The notes under the pieces were generated by a model. The model was given only the letters and a program-made list of their open reading frames with translations. It made no database searches and was not told the DNA's origin. Below, in pieces: positions 20,965 to 29,448 of a DNA stretch of 64,000 nt. The translations under genes were made by a program, and so were the position numbers. Within the stretch, counting starts at the first letter, position 1, and every line of letters starts with the position of its first letter. The DNA comes from Novosphingobium kunmingense (GTDB taxonomy: Bacteria > Pseudomonadota > Alphaproteobacteria > Sphingomonadales > Sphingomonadaceae), in contig NZ_PHUF01000002.1 of assembly GCF_002813245.1 (NCBI RefSeq), positions 1 through 64,000 on the forward strand, written 5' to 3'.

Positions 20965-21089
20965 CGCGGGGGTGGGCGCGTCTTGGGCAGGGCGCTTTTT
21001 CCCCGATTGCACCCTGTCAGGTTTGTGAACTTCCGCGCCGCCTACGCCCGCCCCTTGGCAGGGCGGGGCGCGGCACCTAGACCGGCGGG

Positions 21090-22220
21090 ATGAGGCGGGC
21101 GGCACTTCTCAGGCGCAGCGAGCAGGGGGGCGAGGACCCGGCCTATCTGCGCGGGCAGCTGATCACCTGCATCGGCAACAAGCGCCGTCTGCTGCCGCTG
21201 ATCGAGGCGGGGCTGGTGGCGGCGCGTGACCGGCTGGGGGGTGGGCCGATGTCGGTCGCCGACCTGTTCACCGGATCGGGCGTGGTCGCCCGCATGGCGC
21301 GGGCCCATGCCAGCCGCCTGGTGGTGAACGACCTCGAACCCTATGCGGCGGTGACGGCGCGCTGTTACCAGGCGGACCCTGCCGGGGTGGACCGGGCGGC
21401 GCTGGCCGACGAACTGGCGCGGGTGGAGCGGGCGGCGGCGCGCAGCCTGGCCCCCGGCTTCATCGCCGAGCTTTACGCCCCGGCCGACGATCATGCGATC
21501 CGTCCCGGCGAACGCGCGTTCTACACCCGCGCCAACGCGGTGTTCCTCGACACCTTCTGCAAGGTGCTGGACGATACGCCGGAGGAGCTGCGCCCCTTCG
21601 TGCTCGCCCCGGTGCTGGCCCAGGCATCGGTCCACGCCAACACCGCCGGGGTGTTCAAGGGGTTCTACAAGAACCGCGACGGGGTGGGGCAGTTCGGCGG
21701 CCGGGGCGCCAACGCGCTCGGCCGGATCCTGCGCCCCATCGCGGTGGAGGCCCCGGTGCTGAGCCGCCTGTCCTGCCCGGTCGAGGTGCATCGCCGCGAT
21801 GCGGGCGACCTGGTGCACGAGATCGGGGAGGTGGACCTGGCCTACCTCGACCCGCCGTACAACCAGCATCCCTACGGCTCGAACTACTTCATGCTGAACC
21901 TGCTGTGCGAATACCGCCGCCCCGCCGCGATCAGCCGCGTGTCCGGCATTCCCAAGGCGTGGAACCGCAGCGCCTACAACCGCGAGGCGACCGCCGAAGC
22001 CGCGCTGGCCGCCCTGCTGCGTAACGTGAAGGCGAAGATGGTGCTGCTGTCGTACAATTCGGAAGGCTTCATTCCGCACGAACGGCTGCTGGCCATGCTG
22101 GCCGAGGTGGGCGAGGTGAGCGTGATGGACGCGCGCTACAACACCTTCCGCGGCAGCCGCAACCTGTCTGCCCGCGACGTGCACGTGACGGAATACCTGT
22201 ACCTGGTGGACAAGCGGTAG
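21090..22220 (+). CDS. D12-class N6-adenine DNA methyltransferase
   Basis: The 376-residue protein has the motif order of the Dam/D12 alpha class. Motif X is GNKRRLLPLIEAG near residue 30, the SAM-binding motif I is DLFTGSGVVARMA near 58, motif II contains VVNDLEPYA, and the catalytic motif IV is DPPYNQHPYGSNY near 253. It would methylate adenine in a specific site using S-adenosylmethionine. No restriction endonuclease is adjacent, so it is an orphan modification enzyme or the remaining half of a system. It lies 125 bases after the HTH gene on the same strand. Confidence 0.88.
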   Translation: MRRAALLRRSEQGGEDPAYLRGQLITCIGNKRRLLPLIEAGLVAARDRLGGGPMSVADLFTGSGVVARMARAHASRLVVNDLEPYAAVTARCYQADPAGVDRAALADELARVERAAARSLAPGFIAELYAPADDHAIRPGERAFYTRANAVFLDTFCKVLDDTPEELRPFVLAPVLAQASVHANTAGVFKGFYKNRDGVGQFGGRGANALGRILRPIAVEAPVLSRLSCPVEVHRRDAGDLVHEIGEVDLAYLDPPYNQHPYGSNYFMLNLLCEYRRPAAISRVSGIPKAWNRSAYNREATAEAALAALLRNVKAKMVLLSYNSEGFIPHERLLAMLAEVGEVSVMDARYNTFRGSRNLSARDVHVTEYLYLVDKR

Positions 22221-22262
22221 CGGGCCGTTGTCGCAAGCTGACCGCGGATGCGGTCAGCGCGC

Positions 22263-23045
22263 CTACATCGCCGAGATACCGCCGTCGATCTTGAGTTCGG
22301 CGCCGGTCACGAACCGGCTCTCGTCGCTGGCGAGGTAGAGCACGCCATAGGCGATGTCGTCGGGGTGGCCGACGCGCTTCAAGGGGATCTGGCGCGCGAG
22401 CTTGTCCATGATCACGTCCTTGGCCTTGCCGGTGCTAGCGACCATGCCATCGAGGATCGGGGTGTCGATGAAGGTCGGGTGGACCGAGTTGCAGCGGATG
22501 TCCCAGCCCATCTTGGCGCAGTACAGCGCGACCGATTTCGACAGCATCCACACCGCCGCCTTGCTGGCGTTGTAGCCGGGCATGGTGTCGCTGGCGATCA
22601 AGCCGGCGATCGAGCTGATGTTGACGATCGAGCCGGGCTGGCTGTCCTTCATCAGGCCCAGCGCCTTCTGGCAGCCGAGAAAAACCGAATCGACGTTGAC
22701 CGCAAAGCCGCGGTGCCAGTCGTCCAGCGTCGCCGTCTCGATATTGCCGCGCACGCCGATGCCGGCGTTGTTGACCAGGATCGACAGCCCGCCAAAGGCG
22801 TCGCGGGCTAGCTCAACCGCAGCCTCCCACTGTGCCGGCTGGGTCACGTCGAGGTGGCAGGCGAGGGCATGGGCGGCGCCGAATTCCTCGTTCAGCGCGT
22901 TGGCGACATTGGTGGCCAGTTCGTCGTTGATGTCGGCCAGCAGCACCTGCGCGCCTTCGCGGCACAGCATCCGCGCCTGCGCCGCGCCAAGCCCCTGCGC
23001 CGCCCCGGTGACCAACGCCTTCTTCCCTGCGACCCGTCCTGCCAT
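22263..23045 (-). CDS. short-chain dehydrogenase/reductase
   Basis: The 260-residue classical SDR has the cofactor motif TGAAQGLGAAQA near the N-terminus, NNAG at about 92 and the catalytic set Ser...YNASK. The C-terminus reads FVTGAELKIDGGISAM, typical of 3-oxoacyl-ACP reductase, glucose dehydrogenase and hydroxysteroid dehydrogenase relatives. The acidic residue after beta-2 (LLADIND) suggests NAD preference. The substrate cannot be read. It lies 4 bases downstream of the NUDIX gene, so the two are likely one unit. Confidence 0.88.
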   Translation of the reverse strand: MAGRVAGKKALVTGAAQGLGAAQARMLCREGAQVLLADINDELATNVANALNEEFGAAHALACHLDVTQPAQWEAAVELARDAFGGLSILVNNAGIGVRGNIETATLDDWHRGFAVNVDSVFLGCQKALGLMKDSQPGSIVNISSIAGLIASDTMPGYNASKAAVWMLSKSVALYCAKMGWDIRCNSVHPTFIDTPILDGMVASTGKAKDVIMDKLARQIPLKRVGHPDDIAYGVLYLASDESRFVTGAELKIDGGISAM

Positions 23046-23049
23046 CCTC

Positions 23050-23574
23050 TTATCCTTCCATGATCCGGTTGCCGAGCAGCATCAGAAGGCGCACATCGAT
23101 GCCGAGCCCGCGTGCGCGCGATGCGGCGATGAAATCCTCGATCCCGTCAAGTGGGACACGGTGGACCACGATGTCCTCGCCGTCCACCCCTCCGCCGGGG
23201 CCGACCTGTTCGAGGTCGTGCGCGCGCAGCAGGGTGAAGCTTTCGGTGACCATGCCCGGCGAGGAATAGAACTCGCCCAGCACCTCCATCCGCCCGGCGC
23301 GGTAGCCGGTCTCCTCTTCCAGCTCGCGCGCGGCGGCACCGGCCGCGTCCTCGTCCTCGCCGTGGTCGCCGATCAGGCCGGCGGGAAACTCGATGCAGGG
23401 GCGGCCCAGCGGCACGCGGAACTGCTCGACCAGGATCACGTGGTTGTCGGCGTCGACGGCCAGGATCACCGCAGCCTTGATGCCGCGCGTACGGCTGACG
23501 TACTCCCACTTGCCGCGGATCTTGGCGGCGATGAACTTGCCGGCCCAGACGGTCGTTTCGGGTTCGTCGGTCAT
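23050..23574 (-). CDS. NUDIX hydrolase, ADP-ribose pyrophosphatase-like
   Basis: The 174-residue protein has a Nudix box in the sequence AGLIGDHGEDEDAAGAAARELEEETGY, keeping the REL-EE-TG core that binds Mg2+. The upstream VILVEQFRVPLGRPCIEFPAG is the ADP-ribose diphosphatase pattern, as is the SPGMVTE loop. It likely cleaves ADP-ribose or related nucleoside diphosphate sugars. The stop is 4 bases before the SDR start in the direction of transcription. The exact substrate is not certain. Confidence 0.88.
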   Translation of the reverse strand: MTDEPETTVWAGKFIAAKIRGKWEYVSRTRGIKAAVILAVDADNHVILVEQFRVPLGRPCIEFPAGLIGDHGEDEDAAGAAARELEEETGYRAGRMEVLGEFYSSPGMVTESFTLLRAHDLEQVGPGGGVDGEDIVVHRVPLDGIEDFIAASRARGLGIDVRLLMLLGNRIMEG

Positions 23575-23582
23575 GGCTGGGA

Positions 23583-24269
23583 TCAGACCTCGATCAGGCG
23601 GTCGGGCAATTCGTTGCTGTCGTCGTCGGCACGGGGCAGGTGCAAGGCAAGCACCTCGCCGACCTTGGTGACGGCTGCGGCCATGCCGGCGGCGATCCGG
23701 CCGGCGCGCAGTTCGACCAGCATGGCGGCCATGGCTTCGCCCCAGACTTCGGGCGAAACCTTGCTGGCGATGGCTTCATCCGCGACGATCTCGGCGCGAT
23801 GTTCAGCCAGGCTGAGGTAGACGAGTATGCCGGTGCGGCCCGTGGTGCGCCGTTCGGCCCCGACGCGGAACAGCGTGACGGCGCGGGCGCGCACGCGCGG
23901 GTTGCTGACGAAACGCGGGATCAGGAACAGCCGCAGCGGGCGCCACAGTTGCAGCACCAGCATGCCGACGAACTTGGCCATGGCGATGCAGGCGGCCAGC
24001 ACCAGCGCCTGCTGCGGGGTCCATTCGTGCGACCAATGGCCGAGAAGGCGGTCGATCACGCCGAGGTAGAACGTGGGCAGAAGCGATACGACCATCAGCG
24101 CGGTCATCGCCGCCAGAGCCGACCAGGCCAGCGCGACGTCGAAATAGTCGTCCGACTGGCCCGAAACGATCGTCACGATCTCGCCCGAGCTCTTGCGTTC
24201 GGCCGCCTCGACCGCGGACGATATCAGCGCGTGATCGGCATCCGTCAGCTTTTGCGTCGGTCCAGCCAT
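23583..24269 (-). CDS. TPM-domain membrane protein
   Basis: The 228-residue protein starts at ATG 24269, overlapping the upstream TPM gene's stop by one base (TGATG). The N-terminal helix (LTDADHALISSAVEAAERKSSGEI) is the usual start of the TPM phosphatase-like domain. Two hydrophobic segments follow at about residues 50-72 and 88-112. The conserved C-terminal half contains RTGILVYLSLAEHRAEIVAD. It is the second TPM gene of a lemA-TPM-TPM set. The biochemical role in bacteria is unclear. Confidence 0.82.
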   Translation of the reverse strand: MAGPTQKLTDADHALISSAVEAAERKSSGEIVTIVSGQSDDYFDVALAWSALAAMTALMVVSLLPTFYLGVIDRLLGHWSHEWTPQQALVLAACIAMAKFVGMLVLQLWRPLRLFLIPRFVSNPRVRARAVTLFRVGAERRTTGRTGILVYLSLAEHRAEIVADEAIASKVSPEVWGEAMAAMLVELRAGRIAAGMAAAVTKVGEVLALHLPRADDDSNELPDRLIEV

Positions 24270-25105
24270 CACCAGTCCCCCGAGGCGCCGCCGCCGTCAA
24301 AGCCGCCGCCGCCGCCGCCGAAGCCGCCGAAGCCGCCGTCGTCGGACCCGCCGCTCCAACCGCCAGAACTGCTGCCATGACGCATCGCTTCGCTAATGCC
24401 CCACAGCACAATGCCGGGATCGATCCCACTGCGGTGATAGCCTCGGCGACGTCCCAGGCGGCCAAAGAAACCGATTAGAACGACGAACACGACCAGCCAT
24501 ATGAAAACGCTAGCTGCGCCCCCGGAAGGCGAACTGCGCTGCGCGCGCTGCGCAGCGGCCGCGTCGGCCGCCTCAGCCACTGCCTTGGCATCGACCGGGT
24601 CACGGTCGAGCTGGGCGATAATAGCGTCGACGCCTGCGACGATACCGCCCGCGTAGTCGTTTTCCTTGAAGCGCGGGGTCACGGTGTTGCGAAGCGTTTC
24701 GCCGACGAACCCGTCGGTTAGACGGCCCTGCGCGCCGACCGAAGTCTGGATACGGACCTTGCGCTCGGTCGGCGCGACAAGGAAAAGCACGCCTTCCTGG
24801 CTTTCCGCCCCGCCGATGCCCCAAGCCCGGGCGAGATCTTGCGCATAGCGTTCGGGAACCTGCCCATCGAGTGAGGGGACTGTAGCGATGATGATCGCTC
24901 TGCCGGTTGCCCTGTTGTAGGCACGCAACTTCTTATCTAGCGCGCTTTTCGGCTCATCAGGCAGGATAGCCGCGGCGTCGAGGATCGGGCCGTCCGGGCG
25001 CGCGGGCAGCTCGGCCCTGGCGGCCGTACCGGCGAAAGCCAGCAACAGCGCCATCAGGGCGAGCAGCAGACGCACGGGAGCCTGCAGGGAGGAAACGAGC
25101 CTCAT
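24269..25105 (-). CDS. TPM-domain protein with Gly-rich tail (YgcG-like)
   Basis: The 278-residue protein has a signal peptide (LLLALMALLLAFAGTAARA), a periplasmic TPM domain (about 40-165; ILPDEPKSALDKKLRAYNRATGR, EGVLFLVAPTERKVRI) and one transmembrane helix near 200 (VFIWLVVFVVLIGFFG). It ends in a long Gly/Ser-rich low-complexity tail (GGFGGFGGGGGGFDGG). This arrangement is typical of YgcG-type proteins found with LemA. It is co-transcribed with lemA (20-base gap upstream) and the next TPM gene. Confidence 0.85.
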   Translation of the reverse strand: MRLVSSLQAPVRLLLALMALLLAFAGTAARAELPARPDGPILDAAAILPDEPKSALDKKLRAYNRATGRAIIIATVPSLDGQVPERYAQDLARAWGIGGAESQEGVLFLVAPTERKVRIQTSVGAQGRLTDGFVGETLRNTVTPRFKENDYAGGIVAGVDAIIAQLDRDPVDAKAVAEAADAAAAQRAQRSSPSGGAASVFIWLVVFVVLIGFFGRLGRRRGYHRSGIDPGIVLWGISEAMRHGSSSGGWSGGSDDGGFGGFGGGGGGFDGGGASGDW

Positions 25106-25125
25106 GGCCGTTCCTTCCGACCGCG

Positions 25126-25800
25126 TCAGTTGGCTGCGGCGGACGAGGCCGGCGCTGCAGCGTTATCGTTGGCTCCTGCAGCCTTGGGTGCGGGCGCCAT
25201 GTCGAAGTCCACCTTGGGCGCGTTTGCGGCACCGGCGTCGGCGGTGAAGGCCTGCTTCGGCTTGGCACCGTAGAAGATCTTGGCGCCGATCGCGTCCGGG
25301 AATGTGCGGATCGTGGTGTTGTAGTTTTGCACGGCCGCGTTGTAATCGCGTCGGGCTTCGTTAATTCGGTTCTCGGTTCCGGCCAATTCGTCCATCAGTT
25401 GGCCGAAACGGGCCTGGCTTTGCAGCTGAGGATAGTTCTCGACCACGGTGCGCAACTGGCCCAGCGCCTGGGTGAGCTGGTTCTGCGCGGCCTGGAACTT
25501 TTCGAACGTCGCCGGATCCGACAGGTCGTCGGTGGTGATGTTGATCGAGGTCGCGGCGGCGCGGGCGTTGGTGACGTTGGTCAGGATCGTGGTTTCCGAT
25601 GCTGCGGCGCCCTTGGCGGTCGCGACCAGGTTGGGCACGAGATCGGCGCGGCGCTGGTACTGGCTTTCGACGTCACCCCACTTGGCGTTGACGTTCTCCT
25701 CGGCAGTGGGGACCGAGTTGATGCCGCAACCGGCCAGCGAGGAGGCGGCCAGCGCGACCACGATGGTGCGGGGCAGGATGCTCGAAAAACGGTGGGCCAT
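25126..25800 (-). CDS. lemA: LemA family lipoprotein
   Basis: The 224-residue protein begins with a lipoprotein signal ending SSLAGCG. ATG at 25800 is chosen because AGAGGAA lies about 7 bases upstream; the longer frame to 25932 has no signal peptide. The body is the helical LemA domain (ENVNAKWGDVESQYQRRADLVPNLVATAKG, NARAAAT, ARFGQLMDELAGTENRINEARRDYN). The C-terminus is Ala-rich. The function is unknown beyond membrane association and recurrent pairing with TPM proteins, which is seen here. Confidence 0.92.
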   Translation of the reverse strand: MAHRFSSILPRTIVVALAASSLAGCGINSVPTAEENVNAKWGDVESQYQRRADLVPNLVATAKGAAASETTILTNVTNARAAATSINITTDDLSDPATFEKFQAAQNQLTQALGQLRTVVENYPQLQSQARFGQLMDELAGTENRINEARRDYNAAVQNYNTTIRTFPDAIGAKIFYGAKPKQAFTADAGAANAPKVDFDMAPAPKAAGANDNAAAPASSAAAN

Positions 25801-25969
25801 CAGGTGTTCCTCTTCTCCGGCGGCAGCCGTGCCGCATGGTCCAGCAAATGTAATGCACTGTTTGACCTGCGCAAGACAGTTCGCAAAAATTCGACCGATC
25901 ATGTGGTTGTCGCTGGTGCTGGCCTGTGTCACCTAGCGCATGGGATCGGCTTGAAGAGGGGATTTGACC

Positions 25970-26383
25970 ATGTCCATGATGTCAGAGTTCAAGGAGTTCA
26001 TCGCCCGGGGGAACGTGCTCGACCTGGCCGTCGGCGTGATCATCGGCGCGGCTTTCGGCAAGATCGTGACCTCCCTGACCGAGGACCTGATCATGCCGCT
26101 GGTCGGCAAGGTTTTCGGCGGACTCGATTTCACGAGCAAGTATGTCGTGCTGAGCGGGGACGTCGCGCCCGGCACGCCGCTCGACGCCGCCCGCAAGGCA
26201 GGGGCCAACGTCCTGGCCTATGGCAGTTTCGTGACTGCCCTGATCAACTTCCTGATCCTGGCCTGGGTTATCTTCCTGATCGTCAAGGCCGCTAACCGCG
26301 CCATGCCGCGCAAGGATGCTGCCCCGGCCGGACCGAGCGAGATCGAACTGCTGACCGAAATCCGCGATTCGCTGCGCAAGTGA
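25970..26383 (+). CDS. mscL: large-conductance mechanosensitive channel
   Basis: The 137-residue inner-membrane channel opens under hypo-osmotic tension. The first helix holds [28 protein letters not shown], the gate-forming segment; the second transmembrane helix ([20 protein letters not shown]) and the C-terminal helix ([14 protein letters not shown]) are both present. The start is ATG 25970 with GAGGGG upstream; a TTG two codons earlier is also in frame. The gene is followed directly by a terminator and then ssrA. Confidence 0.97.
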   Translation: MSMMSEFKEFIARGNVLDLAVGVIIGAAFGKIVTSLTEDLIMPLVGKVFGGLDFTSKYVVLSGDVAPGTPLDAARKAGANVLAYGSFVTALINFLILAWVIFLIVKAANRAMPRKDAAPAGPSEIELLTEIRDSLRK

Positions 26384-26386
26384 TTG

Positions 26387-26422
26387 AAAAGCGGGCGCTT
26401 GCCGTAGCGCCCCTTTTCTTTT
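26387..26422 (+). terminator. rho-independent terminator after mscL
   Basis: AAAAGCGGGCGCT pairs with AGCGCCCCTTTT with one bulged base and a short loop, followed by CTTTT. It begins three bases after the mscL stop and separates it from the tmRNA gene. Confidence 0.75.
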
Positions 26423-26449
26423 GATTGCACCCGCCCTATATCGGGCCTG

Positions 26450-26792
26450 CCGGTTTCGGCCGGCTATGGTGATAAATTGCGGCGTGCAATAGGCACAGCG
26501 GACCCGGGGGCAGTACCCGGCGGCTCCACCACCTCTCTCGTTGTCGCGGGGGAAATGACGGGGCCGAACCAGGATCGACGTGTGTTGAAAAGCGTTGTTT
26601 TCACCCGGGCTGAGTAACCCGTTCAAGGCTCAAAACTCACAAGTGCCAACGACAACGAAGCACTTGCTCTCGCCGCGTAACCTGACGGCCTAACGGCCTG
26701 ATCTTACAAAGCGAAAGCACGGTTCGGACCGAACCGGGTAACAGAATCGGAAACCGGGCGTCCGGGGGTACGTAGCAACAGAAACCCCCACT
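26450..26792 (+). ncRNA. ssrA: permuted two-piece tmRNA
   Basis: The gene has the alphaproteobacterial permuted order. The acceptor piece comes first and ends in CGGCTCCACCA (CCA end at 26531). An approximately 28-base loop that is removed follows, then the coding piece starts at GGGGCCG (26560). GGGGCCG pairs with CGGCTCC and keeps the G3-U wobble that marks alanine charging. The tag frame starts at 26645 (GCC) and encodes ANDNEALALAA before TAA at 26678. It rescues stalled ribosomes with SmpB. The outer ends are approximate. Confidence 0.93.
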
Positions 26793-26807
26793 TCATTCCC
26801 AGGCAGA

Positions 26808-27050
26808 TCAGAACACCGTTTCGGGCTTGTCCCGGACGCGCTTTTCGTGGGCGATGCAATCGAAGATCTTGGCGCCGGCCAGGAACACCGAGCCCGTGCA
26901 GGCGGCCATCAGCAGCCATCCGCCAACGCCTGGAAACGCATCGAGATAGACCTTGCCGCGTTCGATCGCTCCCAGGCCCAGCGCATAGATGATCAGGCAC
27001 GCCTCGAAGCGGGTCTTTATCACAAACAGGCGGCCGATCTTCTTCAACAT
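26808..27050 (-). CDS. small two-helix membrane protein, hypothetical
   Basis: The 80-residue protein runs from ATG 27050 (MLKKIGRLFVIKTRFEA); a start at 27083 would add 11 residues without a hydrophobic signal. It has two hydrophobic segments (ACLIIYALGLGAI and GGWLLMAACTGSVFLAGAKIF) with a short loop between, so it is probably inserted in the inner membrane. A GAGGA site lies 10 bases upstream. It sits between ssrA and astB. No family recognised. Confidence 0.7.
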   Translation of the reverse strand: MLKKIGRLFVIKTRFEACLIIYALGLGAIERGKVYLDAFPGVGGWLLMAACTGSVFLAGAKIFDCIAHEKRVRDKPETVF

Positions 27051-27145
27051 GGCGTTCACGTCCTCTGGCAGCCATCGTAGCAACGATCATGCCAGCATCG
27101 GGCACCCGCGCAAGACGGTGGTTAACGCTCCGGCAACTGTAAATC

Positions 27146-28411
27146 TTAGCGACAGCGTGGGGCGCAAAGCTCGGAAAGATCGAGAGATTCGAGCAGCGCG
27201 TCGCGCGCGGTGTTAACCTTGTCGGCCAGATCGGGATCGCCCAGATCGGCCGGAGCAATCGCTTCGGGCCAGTAGGCGGCGATGATCGTCTCGATCCGTT
27301 CGGCCTTCGCCGCATCGAGCAGAAAACGCGGGTCGACATGGTCCGGTTCCGCCACCACGCGCAGGCGCAGGCAGGCGGGGCCGCCGCCATTGGCCATCGA
27401 CTGGCGCACATCGACTGGCAGGACCTGGCGGATCGGGCCGTTGGAGGCGAGCATCGCGTCGAGCCAGGCATGGACCCGCGGATGCTGCCAGGCTTCGAGC
27501 GGAATGACCAACGCCATGTCGCCGGCCGGCAAGGTCAGCAACTGCGCGTTGAACAGGTAGGAAGCAATGGCATCGGCCAGGCTGACCGCCTCTGCCGGAA
27601 CGATAACGATCTCTGCCTCGGGCAGGGCGGAGCGGATCGCGGCATAGGTCCCATCGGGATCGGCGAAGGCGAGTTCGTGGGTGAACAGCACGCGCTCGTT
27701 TGCGACGGCAACAACGTCGTTGTGGAACGCGCCGGCGGCGATCGCGTCGGGGTTCTGCTCGGCGAACAGGGTCCGCGCCGGGTCGAGGCCGTGAAGCCGC
27801 GCCACCGCACGGCTCGCCTGTTCGTGCTGGCGAGCGGGAAAGGCGCCGCCGCTGCGGCCGTAGACGAAGATCTCGATCCCCGGTTCGCCATGCCGCGCGC
27901 ACATGCGCATGTGGTTGGCCGCGCCCTCGTCGCCGAAGCATGGCGGTACCGGGTCGTGCACCGCAAAATGCGCCGCACTAGCGAAGGCAACCCGCAACTG
28001 AGCAAGCGTGTCGGGCCACTCCTGCGAGCGGTGGGGCATCGTCAACAGGTTGGCGACTGTCAGGTGGCAGCGCCCGTCGGCGCTATCGGCGGCCGGCGAG
28101 ACGGTGGCGGCGTTGGCGGTCCACATCGAACTTGCCGACCAGGCCGCGGCGAGCAATCGCCGATCCTCGCTGCCGTCGGCGCCCAGCGCGGCAAGGAAGC
28201 CGGAATTGGGGCGAGGCAAGGGCAGGAAGAAGCCCTGGGTAAGTCCCAGCGCCATGTTGTGGCGCATCTTGGCCAGGCCTTGCAGCGCCGCCGCGCGCGG
28301 GTACGAGGTGTCGCCGGCATGAGCCGTGGCCGCCAGATTGCCGAGGCTGAGCCCGGCATAGTTGTGGCTGGGGCCGACGATGCCATCGAAGTTGATTTCC
28401 TGAACAGCCAT
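27146..28411 (-). CDS. astB: N-succinylarginine dihydrolase
   Basis: The 421-residue enzyme is the second in the AST pathway: it hydrolyses N2-succinylarginine to succinylornithine, CO2 and two NH3. Family blocks are EINFDGIVGPSHNYAGLS at the N-terminus, GAFHNDVVAVAN (active-site His) near 245 and SMANGGGPACLRLRV near 365 with the nucleophilic Cys. The length matches the family (about 440). ATG at 28411 is 2 bases after the astA stop, so translation is probably coupled. Confidence 0.96.
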   Translation of the reverse strand: MAVQEINFDGIVGPSHNYAGLSLGNLAATAHAGDTSYPRAAALQGLAKMRHNMALGLTQGFFLPLPRPNSGFLAALGADGSEDRRLLAAAWSASSMWTANAATVSPAADSADGRCHLTVANLLTMPHRSQEWPDTLAQLRVAFASAAHFAVHDPVPPCFGDEGAANHMRMCARHGEPGIEIFVYGRSGGAFPARQHEQASRAVARLHGLDPARTLFAEQNPDAIAAGAFHNDVVAVANERVLFTHELAFADPDGTYAAIRSALPEAEIVIVPAEAVSLADAIASYLFNAQLLTLPAGDMALVIPLEAWQHPRVHAWLDAMLASNGPIRQVLPVDVRQSMANGGGPACLRLRVVAEPDHVDPRFLLDAAKAERIETIIAAYWPEAIAPADLGDPDLADKVNTARDALLESLDLSELCAPRCR

Positions 28412-28413
28412 GG

Positions 28414-29445
28414 TCACCACCTTGCCACGTGCGAAACGGTCATGCCGGGTTCGACGCCGAGTGCCTGGGCACAAACGGGGTCGATCGCCACTCCTTCGTC
28501 GCGCTGGTCGACCCAGCCATAGGCAACGCGGAACTCGGCCATGCGGCCGACCGAAACCAGGCGTCGCTCGGCGCCAGAGTGTTCGTCTACACCCTCATCG
28601 ACCGCGACTACGGACGCGTCTGCGGCTTCCTTGATCGAGCGGATCTGGTCGGTGCGCGCCGACAGGGTCGGTCCGCCGTCGAAGATGTCGACGTACTTCT
28701 CCCAAGCGAACCCTTCGTTCTCGAGCATCCGCATGGCGGCGCGCCCGGTCGGGTGTGGTACGCCGATCACGGCGCGGGCCTGTTCGGTCAGCATCGCGAT
28801 ATAGACCGGATGCTTGGGCATCAGGTCGGCGATGAACTGGTTGCCGTGCTTGGCGTTGAATTCGTCGGCATCCTGGAAGTTCATGCCGAAGAAGCGGCCC
28901 GCGACGCCGTCCCAGAACGGCGATCCGCCGGCTTCGTCGATCACGCCGCGCAGCTCGGCAAAGGTCTTGTCGGCAAAGCGCGCACGGTGATTGCGGATGA
29001 ACAGATAGCGGCTGCGCGCCAGCAGCATCCCGAGCCCGCCCGACCTTTCGCCGGGATGGAGGAACAGGCCGCCCACTTCGGAGCAGCCCTCCATGTCGGT
29101 CGACAGGTTGAGGATGTCGGCGCGGAAGGTGCGGCCAAGCTCCTCGCTGTGCTGGGTCAGCGAGCCGATGCGGTAGGAATAGAACGGATACTTGAGGCCA
29201 ACGGCCGAAAATACCTGGCAGGTGCCGCGCACGTCGCCGGTGGCGGTGTCCTCCAGCATGAAGACGAACATGTCGTCGCTGATGTCGTCGCCCTCGCGGG
29301 CGAAGGCGGTGGCGGCCCGCTCCAGCTTGGCGGTCAGCGCCTTGCGATCGGGGGGCAGGTTGGTGAAACCGCCCCCGGTGCTTTTCGCCATGTCGTAGAG
29401 GTGCTGCAGGTCCGCCTCGGTGGCGGCGCGGATCACGTGGGTCAC
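28414..29445 (-). CDS. astA: arginine N-succinyltransferase
   Basis: The 343-residue enzyme transfers succinyl from succinyl-CoA to the alpha-amino group of arginine, the first AST step. Recognisable blocks are IRAATEADLQHLYDMAKSTGGGFTNLP at the N-terminus, GTCQVFSAVGLKYPFYSYRIG near 75 and GCSEVGGLFLHP near 120. It is GNAT-like in fold. The gene lies 3 bases after the M20 hydrolase stop and 2 bases before astB, in one operon. Confidence 0.96.
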   Translation of the reverse strand: MTHVIRAATEADLQHLYDMAKSTGGGFTNLPPDRKALTAKLERAATAFAREGDDISDDMFVFMLEDTATGDVRGTCQVFSAVGLKYPFYSYRIGSLTQHSEELGRTFRADILNLSTDMEGCSEVGGLFLHPGERSGGLGMLLARSRYLFIRNHRARFADKTFAELRGVIDEAGGSPFWDGVAGRFFGMNFQDADEFNAKHGNQFIADLMPKHPVYIAMLTEQARAVIGVPHPTGRAAMRMLENEGFAWEKYVDIFDGGPTLSARTDQIRSIKEAADASVVAVDEGVDEHSGAERRLVSVGRMAEFRVAYGWVDQRDEGVAIDPVCAQALGVEPGMTVSHVARW

Positions 29446-29448
29446 GTA

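Noticed and set aside
22263..23045. Assigning the SDR a specific steroid or glucose substrate
   Set aside because: The fold and catalytic residues are clear but nothing in the sequence or neighbours fixes the substrate.
26704..27471. A 255-codon minus-strand frame across the tmRNA tail and astB
   Set aside because: It runs out of frame through astB and the small membrane protein gene; the protein is patchy Arg/Cys-rich and overlaps the coding piece of ssrA.
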